A stretch of DNA of 64,000 bases from Populus alba (GCF_005239225.2 NC_133293.1:4402001-4466000); one strand, 5' to 3'. Positions 1 to 12,960 are shown, counted from the stretch's first letter. A program made the numbers and translations. The notes: generated by a model not told the origin, from the sequence alone.

Positions 1-1875
1 CATCAAAATGATTTAAAAATAATAATAAAATATTAATTTAAAATAAAAAATAAAAAAAAATTTTTAATTTTTTTTTAAAATACCAAAATAAGCAGGAATT
101 GTGAAATAGACGGCAGTGTCGGATGCGCTTCTGAACGTGTTTTTACTTCGTAAGCTTGCACCTCGAAAATGGCAATCCCGATAGGCAACTTTTAAAATCT
201 GCCTTGACTTCTTCTAATTTAATAAAAAAAATCTGCTCTTAAGGGAAAGATATGTCGTCACTTTTAAATCTGTTTGGAAATTGATGCAAACTCTATTATT
301 TTAAATTTAAATTTTTTTATTTAAAAATATTTTTTTTATTTTTTTAAAATTGTTTTTATGAATTAATATTAAAAATAACTTTTAAAAAATAAAAAAAATT
401 TATTTTAATATATTTCTAAACTTGCTTTCAGTACATCCCAAACCTCCCAATAAACTTAATTAAGAGATTTTTTAATTTTATATTTTAAAAATATATTTGA
501 AAAAAATAATTTTTTTATTTGTTTTAAGATATTTTATTTTTTTATTTTTAAATTATTTTAATGTATTGAAATAAAAAAATATTTTAATATATTTTAAAAT
601 AAAAAATATTTTCAAAAATAATTGTTATATAAAACCAAGTTAAGGGAGGCCATTTAAAGGCACCCTTAGAATTTGGAGATGTAAAAAACGGAGGTGTTAA
701 GTATAATGGTAAATATTTTGTTTAAAGTATATATTTTTAAAATATATATTAAAATAATATATATTTTAATTTTTTTAAAATTTATTTTAAATATTAGCAT
801 ATTAAAATGATGTAAAATATTAAAAAAATAATTTAAAATAATTTTTTTTTTAAAACACTCCAGTTCAATCATGTCAGCACACAATTAATATGAATAATAT
901 TTATCATCTAATTTCTTTTTATATTTAACAACACAGTTTAGAATATGTTTTAAATCCTTTGAATTGAATTGAAATCTTTTATATTTAACAACACACAATT
1001 AATATGAATAATATTTAAGAATTAATTTTAAATAAAATTTAATTTTTAAAATACTAAAAAAATTAAATTAGAGGTCAACTCTCTCTAAACAAAACTCAAA
1101 TTATAAATTGGGAGGGTTGACTCTAAAACAATATTATCTTGATTTTTTTAAATATTAATATATTGATTAACAAAATTTGACCGAATGATATCTAAATATT
1201 TAATAAACTTAATTATTATTTTTTATATATATTTTAAACCAAACGGTCTCAATCTCGAATAACAAAATCCCATGTCATCCCGCTATCCTACTCCAGTTTT
1301 AAAACGACGCTACACGCACTAACTTCAATTTTCTCAATTGCTTTTTTAAACACAAGCCAGACGACATTTATCTATAAGGGTAACGCTAAGTACACTCTTT
1401 TTTTTTTTTTTAATTTTTTTTTGAGGATGATTCTATTTTTTGGAAAACTGTTTTTCAAATTTTTTTTTTTATTAAAATTGAATACGGTTTGTACTTTTTA
1501 GATCGTTTAAATATACTAATATTAAAAATAATTTTTTAAAAAATAAAAAAATATTATTAACATGTTTTTCAGCACAAAAAATTATTTAAAAAATAACCGC
1601 TAGAATACTCCTCATCACCCTCCCGTATCCTATCCTAGCTGTTTACAAATCATATTCAACAGCGCGTGCCACAAAATGCAGCGTAACATGTCGACACAAT
1701 AAGCTAACTTCTCTCTCTAATAATAAAATACAAACCTATTCAACGACTTCGATTCACCACCTACCCAGCCATAACCCAACCACCGGACCCCTCCTTTCCC
1801 GTCTCCTCTACGCCAATAAAAACCCCCCCAATTCCAAAAGCTTAGGGTTTTGTATCTTTATTTCCTCCTCTAATC
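1..1875. other. AT-rich intergenic region and SPL7 upstream region
   Basis: No gene is supported here. The stretch is very AT-rich. Segments near 350-415 and 1510-1600 share an interior motif (a TACTAAT-ATTAAAAATAA-like run, then AAAAAATAAAAAA, then TTTCAGCACAAAAA) with the MITE-like element at 11209-11388 and look like older fragments of that family. From about 1700 the composition becomes richer in C and CT, consistent with the promoter and 5' leader of the gene starting at 1876. No convincing TATA box was found. Confidence 0.6.
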
Positions 1876-4800
1876 ATGGAGACCTCCTCCTCCTCCTCTC
1901 ATCCGCCTCCTCCCCCACCACCACAACAAGACGGCGACATTGAAATCCACCATCCTCCGGTCACCACCGAATGAGACTGGGGCGATCTCCTGGACTTCAC
2001 CGTGGACGATCAATTCCCTCTCTCTTTCGATACAGTTGTTGACGTCACACAACCTATTGACAATCCAACGCCTGAAGTCGAGTCTCAACAGCTTGAAGCT
2101 CCTGTTTCTGATCGGGTAAGGAAGCGAGACCCGAGGTTGACCTGCTCCAATTTTCTAGCGGGTATAGTACCGTGTGCGTGTCCGGAGATGGACGAATTAT
2201 TACTAGAGGAAGAGGCTGCTCTATCTGGAAAAAAACGGGCGAGGGTTGCTCGTGCCGGGTCGAGTATTGCTAGGTGTCAAGTACCGAGTTGTGAAGCGGA
2301 TATTAGTGAACTTAAAGGGTATCATAGAAGACACAGGGTTTGCTTAGGGTGTGCTAATGCTACTGCTGTTGTCCTTGATGGGGAAACTAAAAGATACTGT
2401 CAACAGTGTGGCAAGTTAGTGTTTTTTGATATCAAATTCCCGTGCTTTATTAAAAAATCGAGTTCTTATTGTATGACATTTGATGGCAGGTTTCATGTGT
2501 TATCAGATTTTGATGAAGGGAAAAGGAGTTGTAGAAGGAAATTAGAGAGGCATAATAATAGAAGGAGAAGGAAGCCAGCTGATTCTAGTAAGGGCAGTGC
2601 AGGTGATAAGGAAGTTCAAAAGGATTTGCTAACTGAAGATACTACTTGTGATGCTGAAGCTGGCAAAGGTTTCTCTCTTTATATATATATATGTTATTTT
2701 TACCGAAGAAAGGGAATAGTCTATCACATTTATACTACAGTATACCATTTTATACGGAATTTAAATCCCTGTTATGTGCTGAAGCAAAAGATTTTTTGTC
2801 AAGGATTGTAAAGAGATTCATGTTCCATTTCCAATTTCTAAGTGAACCAAGTGTGGCATTTGGTGTGCGGCCTGATGTATTCTATGTGGTGCAGATGGTT
2901 TGTGGTCCAGTAGTCAGGTGGTGGAGAAAGAAGGGTTGGTTGAGTCTGAAGATGGACGCATTTCAGCCTTGAGCTCTGATCCTATTTCTCAAAATGTTAA
3001 TAGTGATAGTGGAGTCTCTTTCACGGCTTCTGGGGACACGCGAATGGATTGTGGGAGAGATGATTCCAAACTTCCATTTTCTCCTTCAATTTGTGACAAC
3101 AAGAGTGCTTACTCATCCATGGTTGGTCTCTATTATTTTGTGGATTCCGTGTTTTTGCATGCTTGATTTTGTTCGTTGCTTTTTTTCTTTTCTTTATTTA
3201 TTATTGTTATTATTATTAAATTTGTGGAGTTGTGGTTGTATAAACTGATCTGGATTTTTTCTTGTAGTGCCCGACAGGTCGGATCTCATTCAAGCTTTAT
3301 GATTGGAATCCGGCAGAATTCCCTAGAAGGCTTCGACACCAAGTATTTTAAAGAATTATATTACAGTTTAGTATTTGAATGATAATTAATTTATATACAG
3401 TTAAGGATATCAGGGATTGGTTGACAGGTGGTAACTGTATTTACAGATATTCAAATGGTTGGCCAGTATGCCTGTGGAGTTGGAGGGATATATTCGTCCT
3501 GGATGTACAATCCTGACTGCATTTCTAGCGATGCCAACATTTATGTGGGTGAAGGTAATATATTAGATGCTATCTAATATAATCTTTAGATGAATTTAGA
3601 GTTTTTGACAAGATGCCATCTACAATAGTGCACATGCACGCTCTTTGTTATATCTATATCTTCAAATAATGTTTGATTACCCCACTTCATTTTAGGTTTC
3701 ATTTCAAGACCTCCAATTAGTGAATCAACAAAACTACAGGTCTCTCAATTTGTTATTTGGATTTCTGTGAATGCACAAATGTCTTAGCAGACATGTATGT
3801 TCATACTGAAATCTCAAGGCTGGGAATTGAGAGCATTCATTTGTTTATACCCATAGATGTGCATAATTGCAGATAACATTAATACCATCAAGTAAATAGT
3901 TTAGTTTAAAATTTCTAGACTGTCATGAATATTATCTCATACTCTCCCTCTCCCTCTCCCTCTCCTTTTCTTTATCCAATAAATGTTTGTTATTTTTATT
4001 AAATTCTACGCAATATTTTAATTTCAATCTTTTCCTGTATGAAACAGTTACTTGAAGATCCTACATCATATTTGAATGACCTTCTTGGTAGTGGAAAAAT
4101 GCTGTCTAAAAAGGGTCGAATGCGTGTTCATCTTAATAACATGATCTTCAATGTCACAAAAGGTATGATAATTGTTTCTTTCTTAATATTTGTGTATTAC
4201 AGCAGTGTATTGTACATAAAGTATGCAAGAACAAAACTAATTCAAATAACCAACCACGATTAACTGAAAGTCCCCTCTTAAATGGTTCTGTTCTTTATTC
4301 CTTTTCAATTATTTGTTCATTCCATTGTTTAATCACTGAACATTCTATTGACCTAGATGGACATTCTGTGATGAAAGTCAATGTGAAAGGGCATGCCCCA
4401 AGACTTCACTATGTTCACCCTACATGTTTTGAGGCTGGAAAGCCCATGGAGTTTGTTGTTTGTGGAAGTAATTTGCTGCAGCCCAAATTTCGGTAAGGAT
4501 TTGTTGGTACAATCGATTGGTTTTTAGCATCTTCCAAGTACCATTTTGGTAGAAACATATTTTTTTCTTTTTCATCTTTGATTGCCAATACATGGAAAGA
4601 TGCTTAATCGAATGAGGCTCTTCAAGGGATTATATGCAACGTGTTATAATAATTCGTTGCATTTTGAATTGACTTCTAAGTGTGTTTCGTACTTACATGT
4701 GATTGTTGCCTATCAGCCTCATTTTTAATTTGTAGGAAAAGTTGCCTTGAGGCTGGAAATCATTGTTTATGAGCACTCATAGTTAGTTCCTCATGCTTGA

Positions 4801-7800
4801 TTCTATCTACTCTAACCCTCAATTAGTGTATAACAAGTTAGATCTCCCCTAGCATGCTAGAGACCTTCTGGCTATGACCCATTTTCATTATAAATAGTAA
4901 TTGATTTGTTGATTTAAGGATGGACTCAGCTCCCTTATATGAACTCCTTAGATGCTTATTTTGTTTCACGAGGCAGCCAGGAAGAAGTTGTTATCACTTG
5001 CAGCATCTCTGTTGCATGCAGATGATGCTATCAGAACTAAAAAAAGCTGCAACATTTTCTCTGGCATCAAACTACTTACTATTCTGGAGGAGCTCATTTG
5101 TATAGGATGCACCCCCCCCCTAAATAGTCCTTGGCAACTGCATCTCATTTTCTTCTGCAGTTAACAGAGGAATGTCTTCTTATTGGTTTTTGACTTTCTG
5201 GTTGCTCTATGCTGGAAATTCATTATCATATATCAGGCTTTGTTTTTTTATATTTCTCTGCATGATAATATTAGCCTTGCTGCTCAGCTCCAAGCCGATA
5301 ACATGTAAGTTGCATGCTGGAGTTCCCTTGAGCATCTTTACTAGTATTAAGAAGGTGATATCAACTCACAAACTATAGTGGGAAAAGAAGCCATTTGTAA
5401 ACCAAATAATTGATAAGAGATATTTCTGTTTTTGGTGTACCTTCACCCTTTGATATCTTAATATACTAACGCCAAGTGTGCCTGAATCTAATGCAGTTTG
5501 ATTCACAAGGTGGAGGATATCTGTTTTTAAACTATTTGTTGTCGACTTCTTTAACTTTGTATTTATAAACTTGCTATAACTCTAAACAAGTGTTTTTTTT
5601 TTTTTTTTAATTCCTTTTCTTTTGCATTCTAATACCTTTTATGAATTTTTTTTCTGCCATGTTCCATATTTTATGTCCCGATAAAGATGATTTTGATGGC
5701 AGGTTTCTGGTATCTTTTGCTGGGAAGTATCTCGCGCATGATTATTGTGTTGCATTACCACAAGTTCATACCGAAGGAGATTCAGGTCTTCACCATCAAC
5801 TGTACAAAATACTTACCCATTGTATTGAACCTAATCTCTTAGGTCCTTTATTTATTGAGGTACGGATCATGCTTTATTTGGTTGTTCTACTGTCTATTGT
5901 TTCTTTTAACAAAGAGGCATTTGGCTATGTTTGCCAAGTTTTGGAGGACCCTCCAATTTACGTACATCTTTATGTAATGGTTTGTCATGCACTGACATAT
6001 TCAAAATGAACAAGGAGATCTTATCTTTTTCCTGCATTGTTTTTTGCTATAGTTTCTTTCATGGTTTTTGCCTTTTGTTTTTCCTATCTGGAATAAAAAT
6101 CAATTGTTCTGAGATGCTGAAATACCACCTGCAGGCTGAGGTGTGGGACTGATATGGTGGTCACATAGTTCCATAAGAAGTCCTAGGTTTAGATTTCCTT
6201 TTAAGTTTTTGAACCAAATTGGTTTATATTCTTAGTAAATATATAATTTCTACCACCCATTTGTTACAGTCTGATGTGGCATTTTTTTAAGGGCAATGAA
6301 TTGAAATTTAAATCTTTATGTGTGAGTGAAAAAACATTGCATTCCCAAAAAACAAAAACGTGGGACACAGGGTTAACAACTTGGGAACTTTGCATATGCA
6401 TTGCTGTGAGTCCAATGCCAAACTGGTCTCTTGTGCAAGAATTCTTAACCTCACCACCAAAATCCTTCTGTGTTCATGGAAACTCTTTGCAGCTATTTTA
6501 TATGGCTGGTCTTGTGACTAGGCTGGTGATGAGGGTTGTTCTGGTCTTGGGACTAGGTTGCTGCACCATGTTATCTTGTTCTATCACCTGGTTACTGGTC
6601 GTATCATTGGTGCTTAGTTTTGACTTCCTGAGCCTGAAACTAGGTGCAGCCTATTTTGTTTAAACAGTATATTTCTAGTTATACAGGTCATTCAGAGCAT
6701 TTTGGAAATGGTTTTTCACTACAAATATGCTCTGCAGGTTGAGAATGAGAGTGGCTTATCAAATTTTATTCCTGTGCTTATTGGGGACAGAGAAGTTTGT
6801 TCTGAAATGAAAATAATTCAGCAGAGATTTGATGTATCCCATTCGTTGATTTTTGGCTCAGAGTGTGAGGTTTCTGCAATGAGACAAACAGCTTTTTCAG
6901 AGTTTAGCATGGACATAGCTTGGTTACTAAAGGAGCCTTCTGCAGAAAATTATCAACAAACAATAACTTCTTTTCAGATTCGAAGATTCAATTCTTTGTT
7001 GAGTTTCTTGTTACATCATGAATCAATCATCATTTTGGATAAGATATTAAAAAACCTGAAGATCATGATGGACAAAAGGGAGGTCAATGGTATGTTTGAT
7101 GACACTAGTGACACTAAAACAAGGCTATTACAGAGTCACATGGAGTACGCAAGCAATATTCTTCACCAAAAACTCAAGAGAAGTGAAGTTATGAAGCATC
7201 ACTTGGAATGTCCTGGACAGGAGTATTGCGTTTCAGGAAGCTGCTGTGTAAGCAACAAGCCAGCAGTTATCTCCAGTGAGGTAAGAATATCAATGTTCAT
7301 CTCTTCAAGGTTCTTAGCAATGTGTTTGGTTTCGTCATTTAGGATTCAAATCTTATGGAGTTTTACATGGATTTATTATTTCATTGACTGCTTATTGTTT
7401 TCTTTTTGTGGGGTTGTTGGTTGATAACTTGTTATATTGAATTTAGGAAACAAACCAGTAAAATTGTATGCACATAGAGCAAGAGGCCATATAAAAGCTG
7501 CTCATAAGTTATACATGCTTTCGGGCTGCATTGACCTTTTAAGTCCCCAAAGTATAAAAAACTCCAAACTTTGAAGTAGTTTGAGAAAAATACCAAGGAC
7601 ATGTTTTTTCCAAGTGCTGTTGCATCTGCAACCCCTCTAAAGTTTGAGGTTTTTGTTTTTTTTTGTTGATAATTTGTCATTGTGCAGCCGTTGTTCAGTT
7701 GTTCAATGCGTTCTTCCTTTTTAGTCCCTTGAAGGCTGATATGAATATTCTTTATTTGCAGGTCTTGGGGCAAAGACCAAATGGAGGTTTGGGGAACTCC

Positions 7801-8052
7801 AAATGTATTGTTAGAAGCGAGGAGGTTCCCCTTTTCAACAGAGACGACGTTATGAGAAAGAACCTAATCAACGAGAGGCCAAAGAAATCATGTGGTCTCG
7901 TTTTCTCTAACAGAGTCTTGAAGTATCGTCCTTCAGTGTTTGTAATTGCTATTATTGCTGTATGTTTTGCAGTATGCGCCCTTCTTCTCCACCCGCGAAA
8001 GGTTAGCAAACTTGCAGTATCTATACGCAGGTGCTTGATAGACAGATATTAG
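1876..8052 (+). CDS. SPL7: SPL7-like SBP-box transcription factor (ten coding exons, in-frame stop at codon 33)
   Basis: Exons read from splice sites: 1876-2414, 2490-2668, 2895-3121, 3268-3342, 3447-3554, 4048-4162, 4357-4492, 5703-5859, 6738-7280, 7762-8052. Phases agree throughout, giving 789 sense or stop codons before the terminal TAG, close to the roughly 800 residues usual for SPL7. The SBP domain starts near Cys134; its first zinc site has CLGC where most SBP proteins have C-x-x-H, the C4 variant I associate with SPL7/CRR1. It is followed by CQQCGKFHVL and a basic nuclear-localisation stretch (KRSCRRKLERHNNRRRRK). A hydrophobic segment near residues 751-769 is a likely C-terminal membrane anchor. 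SPL7 is the copper-deficiency regulator that binds GTAC elements. Oddity: codon 33 (1972-1974) is TGA just before DWGDLLDF. The next in-frame ATG is at 2188 (codon 105) and would keep the SBP domain. It may be an allele, a sequence error or an early pseudogene. Confidence 0.9.
1972..1974 (+). other. SPL7: premature TGA in SPL7 exon 1
   Basis: In the frame of the ATG at 1876 the codon after ACC-GAA is TGA, followed by GAC-TGG-GGC-GAT. The frame continues open through the SBP domain and all later exons. A single G-to-A change from TGG would produce it, which is inferred from the WDWGD-like context expected in this family. Confidence 0.85.
2415..2489 (+). other. SPL7: SPL7 intron 1, 75 nt, no in-frame stop
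   Basis: The intron begins GTTAGT and ends GGCAG. It splits the codon for the Lys of CQQCGK inside the SBP domain, where SPL genes commonly carry an intron. Its length is a multiple of three and it has no stop in the coding frame, so retention would insert 25 residues into the zinc-binding domain rather than terminate translation. Confidence 0.8.
3943..3966. repeat. CCCTCT microsatellite in SPL7 intron 5
   Basis: About four copies of a CTCCCT hexamer run in the intron upstream of the exon at 4048. It is a simple repeat with no further role visible. Confidence 0.8.
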
Positions 8053-11000
8053 ATGTTCAATAAGTCTCCAGATTATAATGCCCCCTCCTGATTGCTGGCT
8101 CTGTACACACTGATAGGTGGACGCATCAAGATAGATTCATGGCATTCACATAAGTTGGAGGTAACTTTAGGGTTTTGTTAGTTGCATGAGAATTCTTCGT
8201 AGGCAAATATCCAATAATCCTGTATCTTCTGTTTCCTTGTACTGACAACAGCTTGCAATCCCAACCCCAAGCCCATGTATTATCTTATTTTGCAATGATA
8301 ATGATTGTATAAAAATAAATAACTTGGGAGATTCTTCTTCTTCTTCTTCTTCTTCTAATGCCACCACCAGTGAAGGTGTGATCACATCATAACGGTCTTT
8401 TTATTCATCATATGTTTTGAAACTTTTGCTAATTAGGGTTTCATTTTTCGTTTTATATATATATATATATTTTGGCTGAAACTGATTGTATTGCTCGGAC
8501 TTGATTTTTCAGAAAATAAACAAATATTCTTAGAATTATACAGCTTTCATCACAAGCAGCGATGGCAGGGCCGCACCTGCATTATCTGTATCCATCACTC
8601 GATTCCGGTAGTCAGGCTGGGATAAGTGAAGGTCTTTCTCTATCCGTCGGGTACTTGTACCTGACTTGACTTGGTTTTTTTCATATTAAAAAAGAAAAAT
8701 TTCACTCTTACAAATTATTGTTTCCTGTAAATCATACCATAAAAAACTTATCCAAAGAATCTCATGTACTTCTTATCATCTTTTTTTTAGCCTTGTTTAA
8801 AATATTAATACCAGATGTGATTTAAAAATACATATTGATATGAACATATATAAAAATACAAAGCTCTGTCAAAACGTTTGATTTGACCAAAATACTTTTA
8901 AAATTTAAGAATTTTCATATATATATTGAGAGGAATTTATTTGTAAATTCTAAATATACAGTCGTACTACATGTTAAAATTAAGAGTTGAACTGTGTATA
9001 AATGTGGTCTCGCGGGCCATGTATTTTTTTTCAATCAAAAAAATTATATATATAAGCTTTTTTAATGTGTTTTGTAGAAAATAAAAAAGTTCATGTATAT
9101 ATATATAATTAAATAAATTGATAACTATGTGTCTTAATTAAAAAAATCATAAATAATAATTAAAAACAAAACTAGAAAAATCAAGAGATATATTTAGATT
9201 AAGATATTTCATCTTGAAAGATGACATATTTATCCGGTTATGTTTGTGCTAAAAGTTTTTATTTAGTTAAATGATAATACAAATAGATATATATTAAATT
9301 AATTGAGTAAAAAAAATAGGAAAAAAATCTATATAAAACTGAACATATTAAAAATATTATTTGAAAAAAAAATTTATTTAATTTTTTTTTATTATAATTG
9401 AACCTTTGTTATTATTGTTTTTTATAGGAGACCCTTGTTTATTTTTTGAAGTTATATTTGGATCTTTTAAAGGAAAATATTTATGCTTTTTGACAAAATC
9501 TAATAATATTAAAAAGGACTCCTTGGATAAAAGATAGAATAAATTTCTTATTTGTGTCTATATCTTCAAAATAAAAGGATTTGTAAATAAAAAATATAAT
9601 GTTAATATAGTGATATTAAAATTTAGTGGAGTCTTGAATAAAATTTATATTCATATCTACACCTTATGTATCTGCGTTTATATTTAGATGGTTTTATTAA
9701 AATTTTATTACTACATGGTATTTTATGGATTTTAAACTCTTGATTTTTTCATTTTCTTATAATTAATTTTAATATTTTTATAGAACTTTTATTATCACAC
9801 ATATAATGCATGAATAAAAAATACTAAAATACTAATATGGAGTAGTGTAATTTAAGTGGTTAAACTCTGAATTTACTTTTCCCTAAAAATTATCTAGTTA
9901 AAATATAAATCTTATGATGACTGGAGTCTACTTGTTCGTTAATTTTGGTATTACAATCCTGAATAGCTAGCATACATGCATTAGTACATCTTCCTTTGCT
10001 TCTTTTTTAAGAAAAACCTACTTAATTTATTATGCTATATTTCCAGTTTTATCCAGCTTCCTGATGAGATCCATCAGCTGCCTTCATCTTCAAATGCTGT
10101 ATTATCACTTGAAGAACAAATCAATGAAAATATCACAATTTAAATTTTTATTATTTATTGTTCCGTCAACCATTTTTGTCCCTTTCCTTTTCGTCTTCTT
10201 CTTCTTTTGGAATTGAGAACTAATGAACAACGTTGCATCTCGCATTGCCTTCTCGATCATTTTCCAAATATTTGATGCCTAGCACATTATTTTCCATCTT
10301 TGCATTCATCTTTAAAATTAATTGGCGGAAAACAGCAAGCATTATTTACAGCTATGGCAGTACCTCTCTCTACAGACGAAAAATAGATCAGGCATTCCTA
10401 ATTACTTATGAACAATCATCTTAGATTGCTTTGCACTAAAACACTTGCAGCAATGCTTGCATGAAACCACTGTCTTTACTTCACTACCTAGAATTGACTG
10501 ACATTTGAGTTTTCATTGTCTTTAGCTTTTCTATTGCTCCCTTCTCTTCTGTCTACATTTTGACCTCAGATCAACTACCGTTGTTCTCCGCCGTCGGGGC
10601 TGAATCATTGCGCCACCGTTTCTGTTTGGCATCGCATCCGCCGTGCTTCTCTTGATAAATATCACGTCAGGTCAAGTTTCACATCTGTGTACATCATTGC
10701 AAAAAAACAAATAGCCATATATCAAAACTACATATGAAACACGTTTCCAACTCATTCCACACAGTTATTGGTGAATTAACAACTACTCAATTACTACAAA
10801 TTCTGGAGACAATCTCATAAAAAAATTGAATTTTTTACACTATCATTTTGGTTGCCACAAAATATATCTGCGTGTTTTCAACTTTTGATTCTGTGAAATG
10901 TGCATGGTTTTTTTTACGGGCAATTTGGCTTCGTATACACATCCATTGTGCTCTGGATGCTAAAAAAAAATAAATAGAATTTATATATGATCAGGTCCAA

Positions 11001-11208
11001 CTTAATGAGTTAATTTAGTGATTTGTCGGTTAATAAAAAAATATTTTTTAATAAAAATAATTTTATTTAAGTTTTTTTTGTAAAATAAAAAATAGTTGAA
11101 GTGTTATACAACATTAATACGTACCGATAAGTGAAAATTGTTAGTAATATCAAATATCTGAACATTATTTGTTTATTCTCCCACCGTCAGCTTTACCAAA
11201 CTTGAAAG
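8053..11208. other. intergenic region after SPL7
   Basis: It begins with the SPL7 3' untranslated region and contains a TTC microsatellite at about 8332-8356. No coding region is supported: the open frames are short and their composition matches the surrounding AT-rich DNA. Nothing else was recognised. Confidence 0.6.
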
Positions 11209-11388
11209 TATTTGGAAATGCGGTTATATCTATTTTTTTTTATTAAAAATTAATATTATTTTATATGTTTTGGATTGTTTTTATATACTAATTTTAAAAA
11301 TTAATTTTTAAAAAATATAAAAAAAATTATTTTAATGTATTTCAGCACAAAAAACACTTTGAAAAGCAACACAACTACACTCCCAAAC
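11209..11388. mobile_element. MITE-like element
   Basis: The left end (GTATTTGGAAATGCGGTTAT) and the reverse complement of the right end (GTTTGGGAGTGTAGTTGT) resemble each other as imperfect terminal inverted repeats around an AT-rich core of about 180 bp in total. Related cores occur near 350-415 and 1510-1600 in this window, which supports a dispersed family. No target-site duplication was identified and no superfamily is assigned. Confidence 0.45.
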
Positions 11389-12131
11389 ATGGTAGACATG
11401 TGTTTTTAATCTCCATCTTAATTGCATGTAAAAATAATATCAAAATATATACTACCTTTTGTTTTTAATAGCTAAGCGTTTCAGACTGATTATTTACTGA
11501 GATTCAAGTCCTCTAATTTTTCTTTGAAACAACACAAAAAAAGCAAAGGTCAAAGAGGATTTATTATAGTTTCTGATAATTACTAATTTCAGTCTAATTT
11601 AATTCTAAAAAAATCATTCACACTTGTTATAAGAATCTTGTTTTTCCCAGCTGTTTTTTGTTATTATGTTGAATTTAAACCTCAATAAAATGCACATATA
11701 TTTTTAGTTAAAATTACAACCCTCATATTTTTCTCTACTAGTTGTTCATGGGTCGGCTCAATCAATATCACATCATGGTTATATCTTCGTCCTTGAGTGG
11801 CCTCCCCTTTCTTTACGTTCTCATATTTGAATGCCCTCGTTCTTAGTCATGATATTATCTAGACATGAAGCATTCCTAACCATATCAAGTCTAGAGTGAC
11901 AAGTACTAAACCAATTGGATGCATGCTGGATAAAAGTTGGATTTTCCTTAAATTTTTGAGTCTCATACCACTTAATATTACAAATTATAAAGTTATTACA
12001 ACTTTTATCTAATTAGAATTTAGTCGTTAATAAAAAGCTATTTGAAAACTTTTATTACCTCACTCCTAATAAGTAATATCTTAAAAATTTGATCTATCAT
12101 CTTCTTACTTCTAACCCGAGAAAACCCAACA

Positions 12132-12312
12132 TTTTTTTTTTGGATTCGAGAAAACCTTATCTCTGGGAAGCGTATTTTGTGGTCCTAGATGAGTGAGTAA
12201 AATCTCGAGTTCCAGGCTTTTACAAGAAGTATATGCCCTGACTTGACTCGAACTCGAGACTTACTGTGCAGATTTCAAGCTCTTTACCATTACGTTACAA
12301 CCCTTGGGGACT
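12132..12312 (-). mobile_element. tRNA-derived SINE with 14-bp target-site duplication
   Basis: Read on the minus strand, a 181-bp element begins AGTCCCCAAGGGTTG, carries an A-box-like TAACGTAATGG and a B-box-like GAGTTCGAGTC about 50 bp further on, and ends in an A-run (plus-strand T-run at 12132-12141). It is bounded by a perfect direct repeat GAGAAAACCCAACA at 12118-12131 and 12313-12326. Internal RNA polymerase III boxes, an A tail and a long target duplication are the hallmarks of a SINE mobilised by LINE machinery. The body after the B box has no obvious tRNA homology. The perfect duplication argues for a fairly recent insertion. Salicaceae have described SINE families; the family name was not determined. 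Confidence 0.8.
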
Positions 12313-12469
12313 GAGAAAACCCAACAAGCATATGCTTTCAGAACCATTTTCTATATAAAAAAACATGCAAACAAATAAAAAATTGCTAATATGTATTGCT
12401 ATAACAATAAATAAAATGTGATAAGTCAAAACATGAATATTTATATTATTATATATGTAAAAGCAATAA

Positions 12470-12960
12470 ACAACCCTAACTTGTTTGGCCCTTATTGTGC
12501 ATCCATGACATAGCTAGTGAGGTAGATTGGCAAGAATTGTGGACCCCATCTATACGCTTGAATATCATCAAGCTCTTCCAATAATGGTAGATACATTATT
12601 GTTAGACCTATGAAGAGGATGTTACCAAACATATATATGATGTATGCTCTAGCATACCACCCAACATCTTCCTAGTCACTTTATAAAGAAATGGGTCAGA
12701 AAAAAAAGTATTCTTAAGCCATTTCAACTTGATAGCATGGCCCTTCAGCATAATAGGGGACATATCCCAATTGATGCAAGCAATTCTTCTTCCTATCTAT
12801 TAATCACGTGCTAATCACAAACTGTCCATCTATGAGTGGGTTAAGAAGAAAAATAATGTCATTAAGTGTAGTTGTCATCTCATCTACATGTTATTGAAAT
12901 GTGTTAGTCTGATATGTCTCTCTCTTACATCCATCTTGTTATGCAACAGAATGGATCTTT
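12470..12960 (-). pseudogene. decayed plant mobile domain (PMD / MAIN-like) gene fragment
   Basis: The minus strand, read with frame changes, gives pieces fitting the plant mobile domain. Near 12900-12800 there is TNTF followed by DEMTTTLNDIIFLLNPLIDG, matching the usual HTFHLP-GEMT-TLQDV-LLGLPIDG pattern. Near 12660-12490 there is RAYIIYMFG and later LPLLEELDDIQAYRWG, matching the RAYLL-L-G and YLPLL-DLD-I-YSWG segment. Several stops and at least one frameshift lie between them, so no intact protein is possible. PMD proteins occur as host genes (the MAIN family) and inside transposons; nothing here decides which source this fragment had. It sits about 150 bp from the SINE. Confidence 0.6.

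Noticed and set aside
6274..6663. Open frame of 129 codons between SPL7 exons 8 and 9
   Set aside because: It lies inside an intron whose splice sites join coding exons in frame; no recognisable domain.
12200..12312. Possible tRNA gene on the minus strand
   Set aside because: The A- and B-box text does not fold into a cloverleaf with acceptor stem, and the unit has an A tail and target duplication, so it is a SINE.
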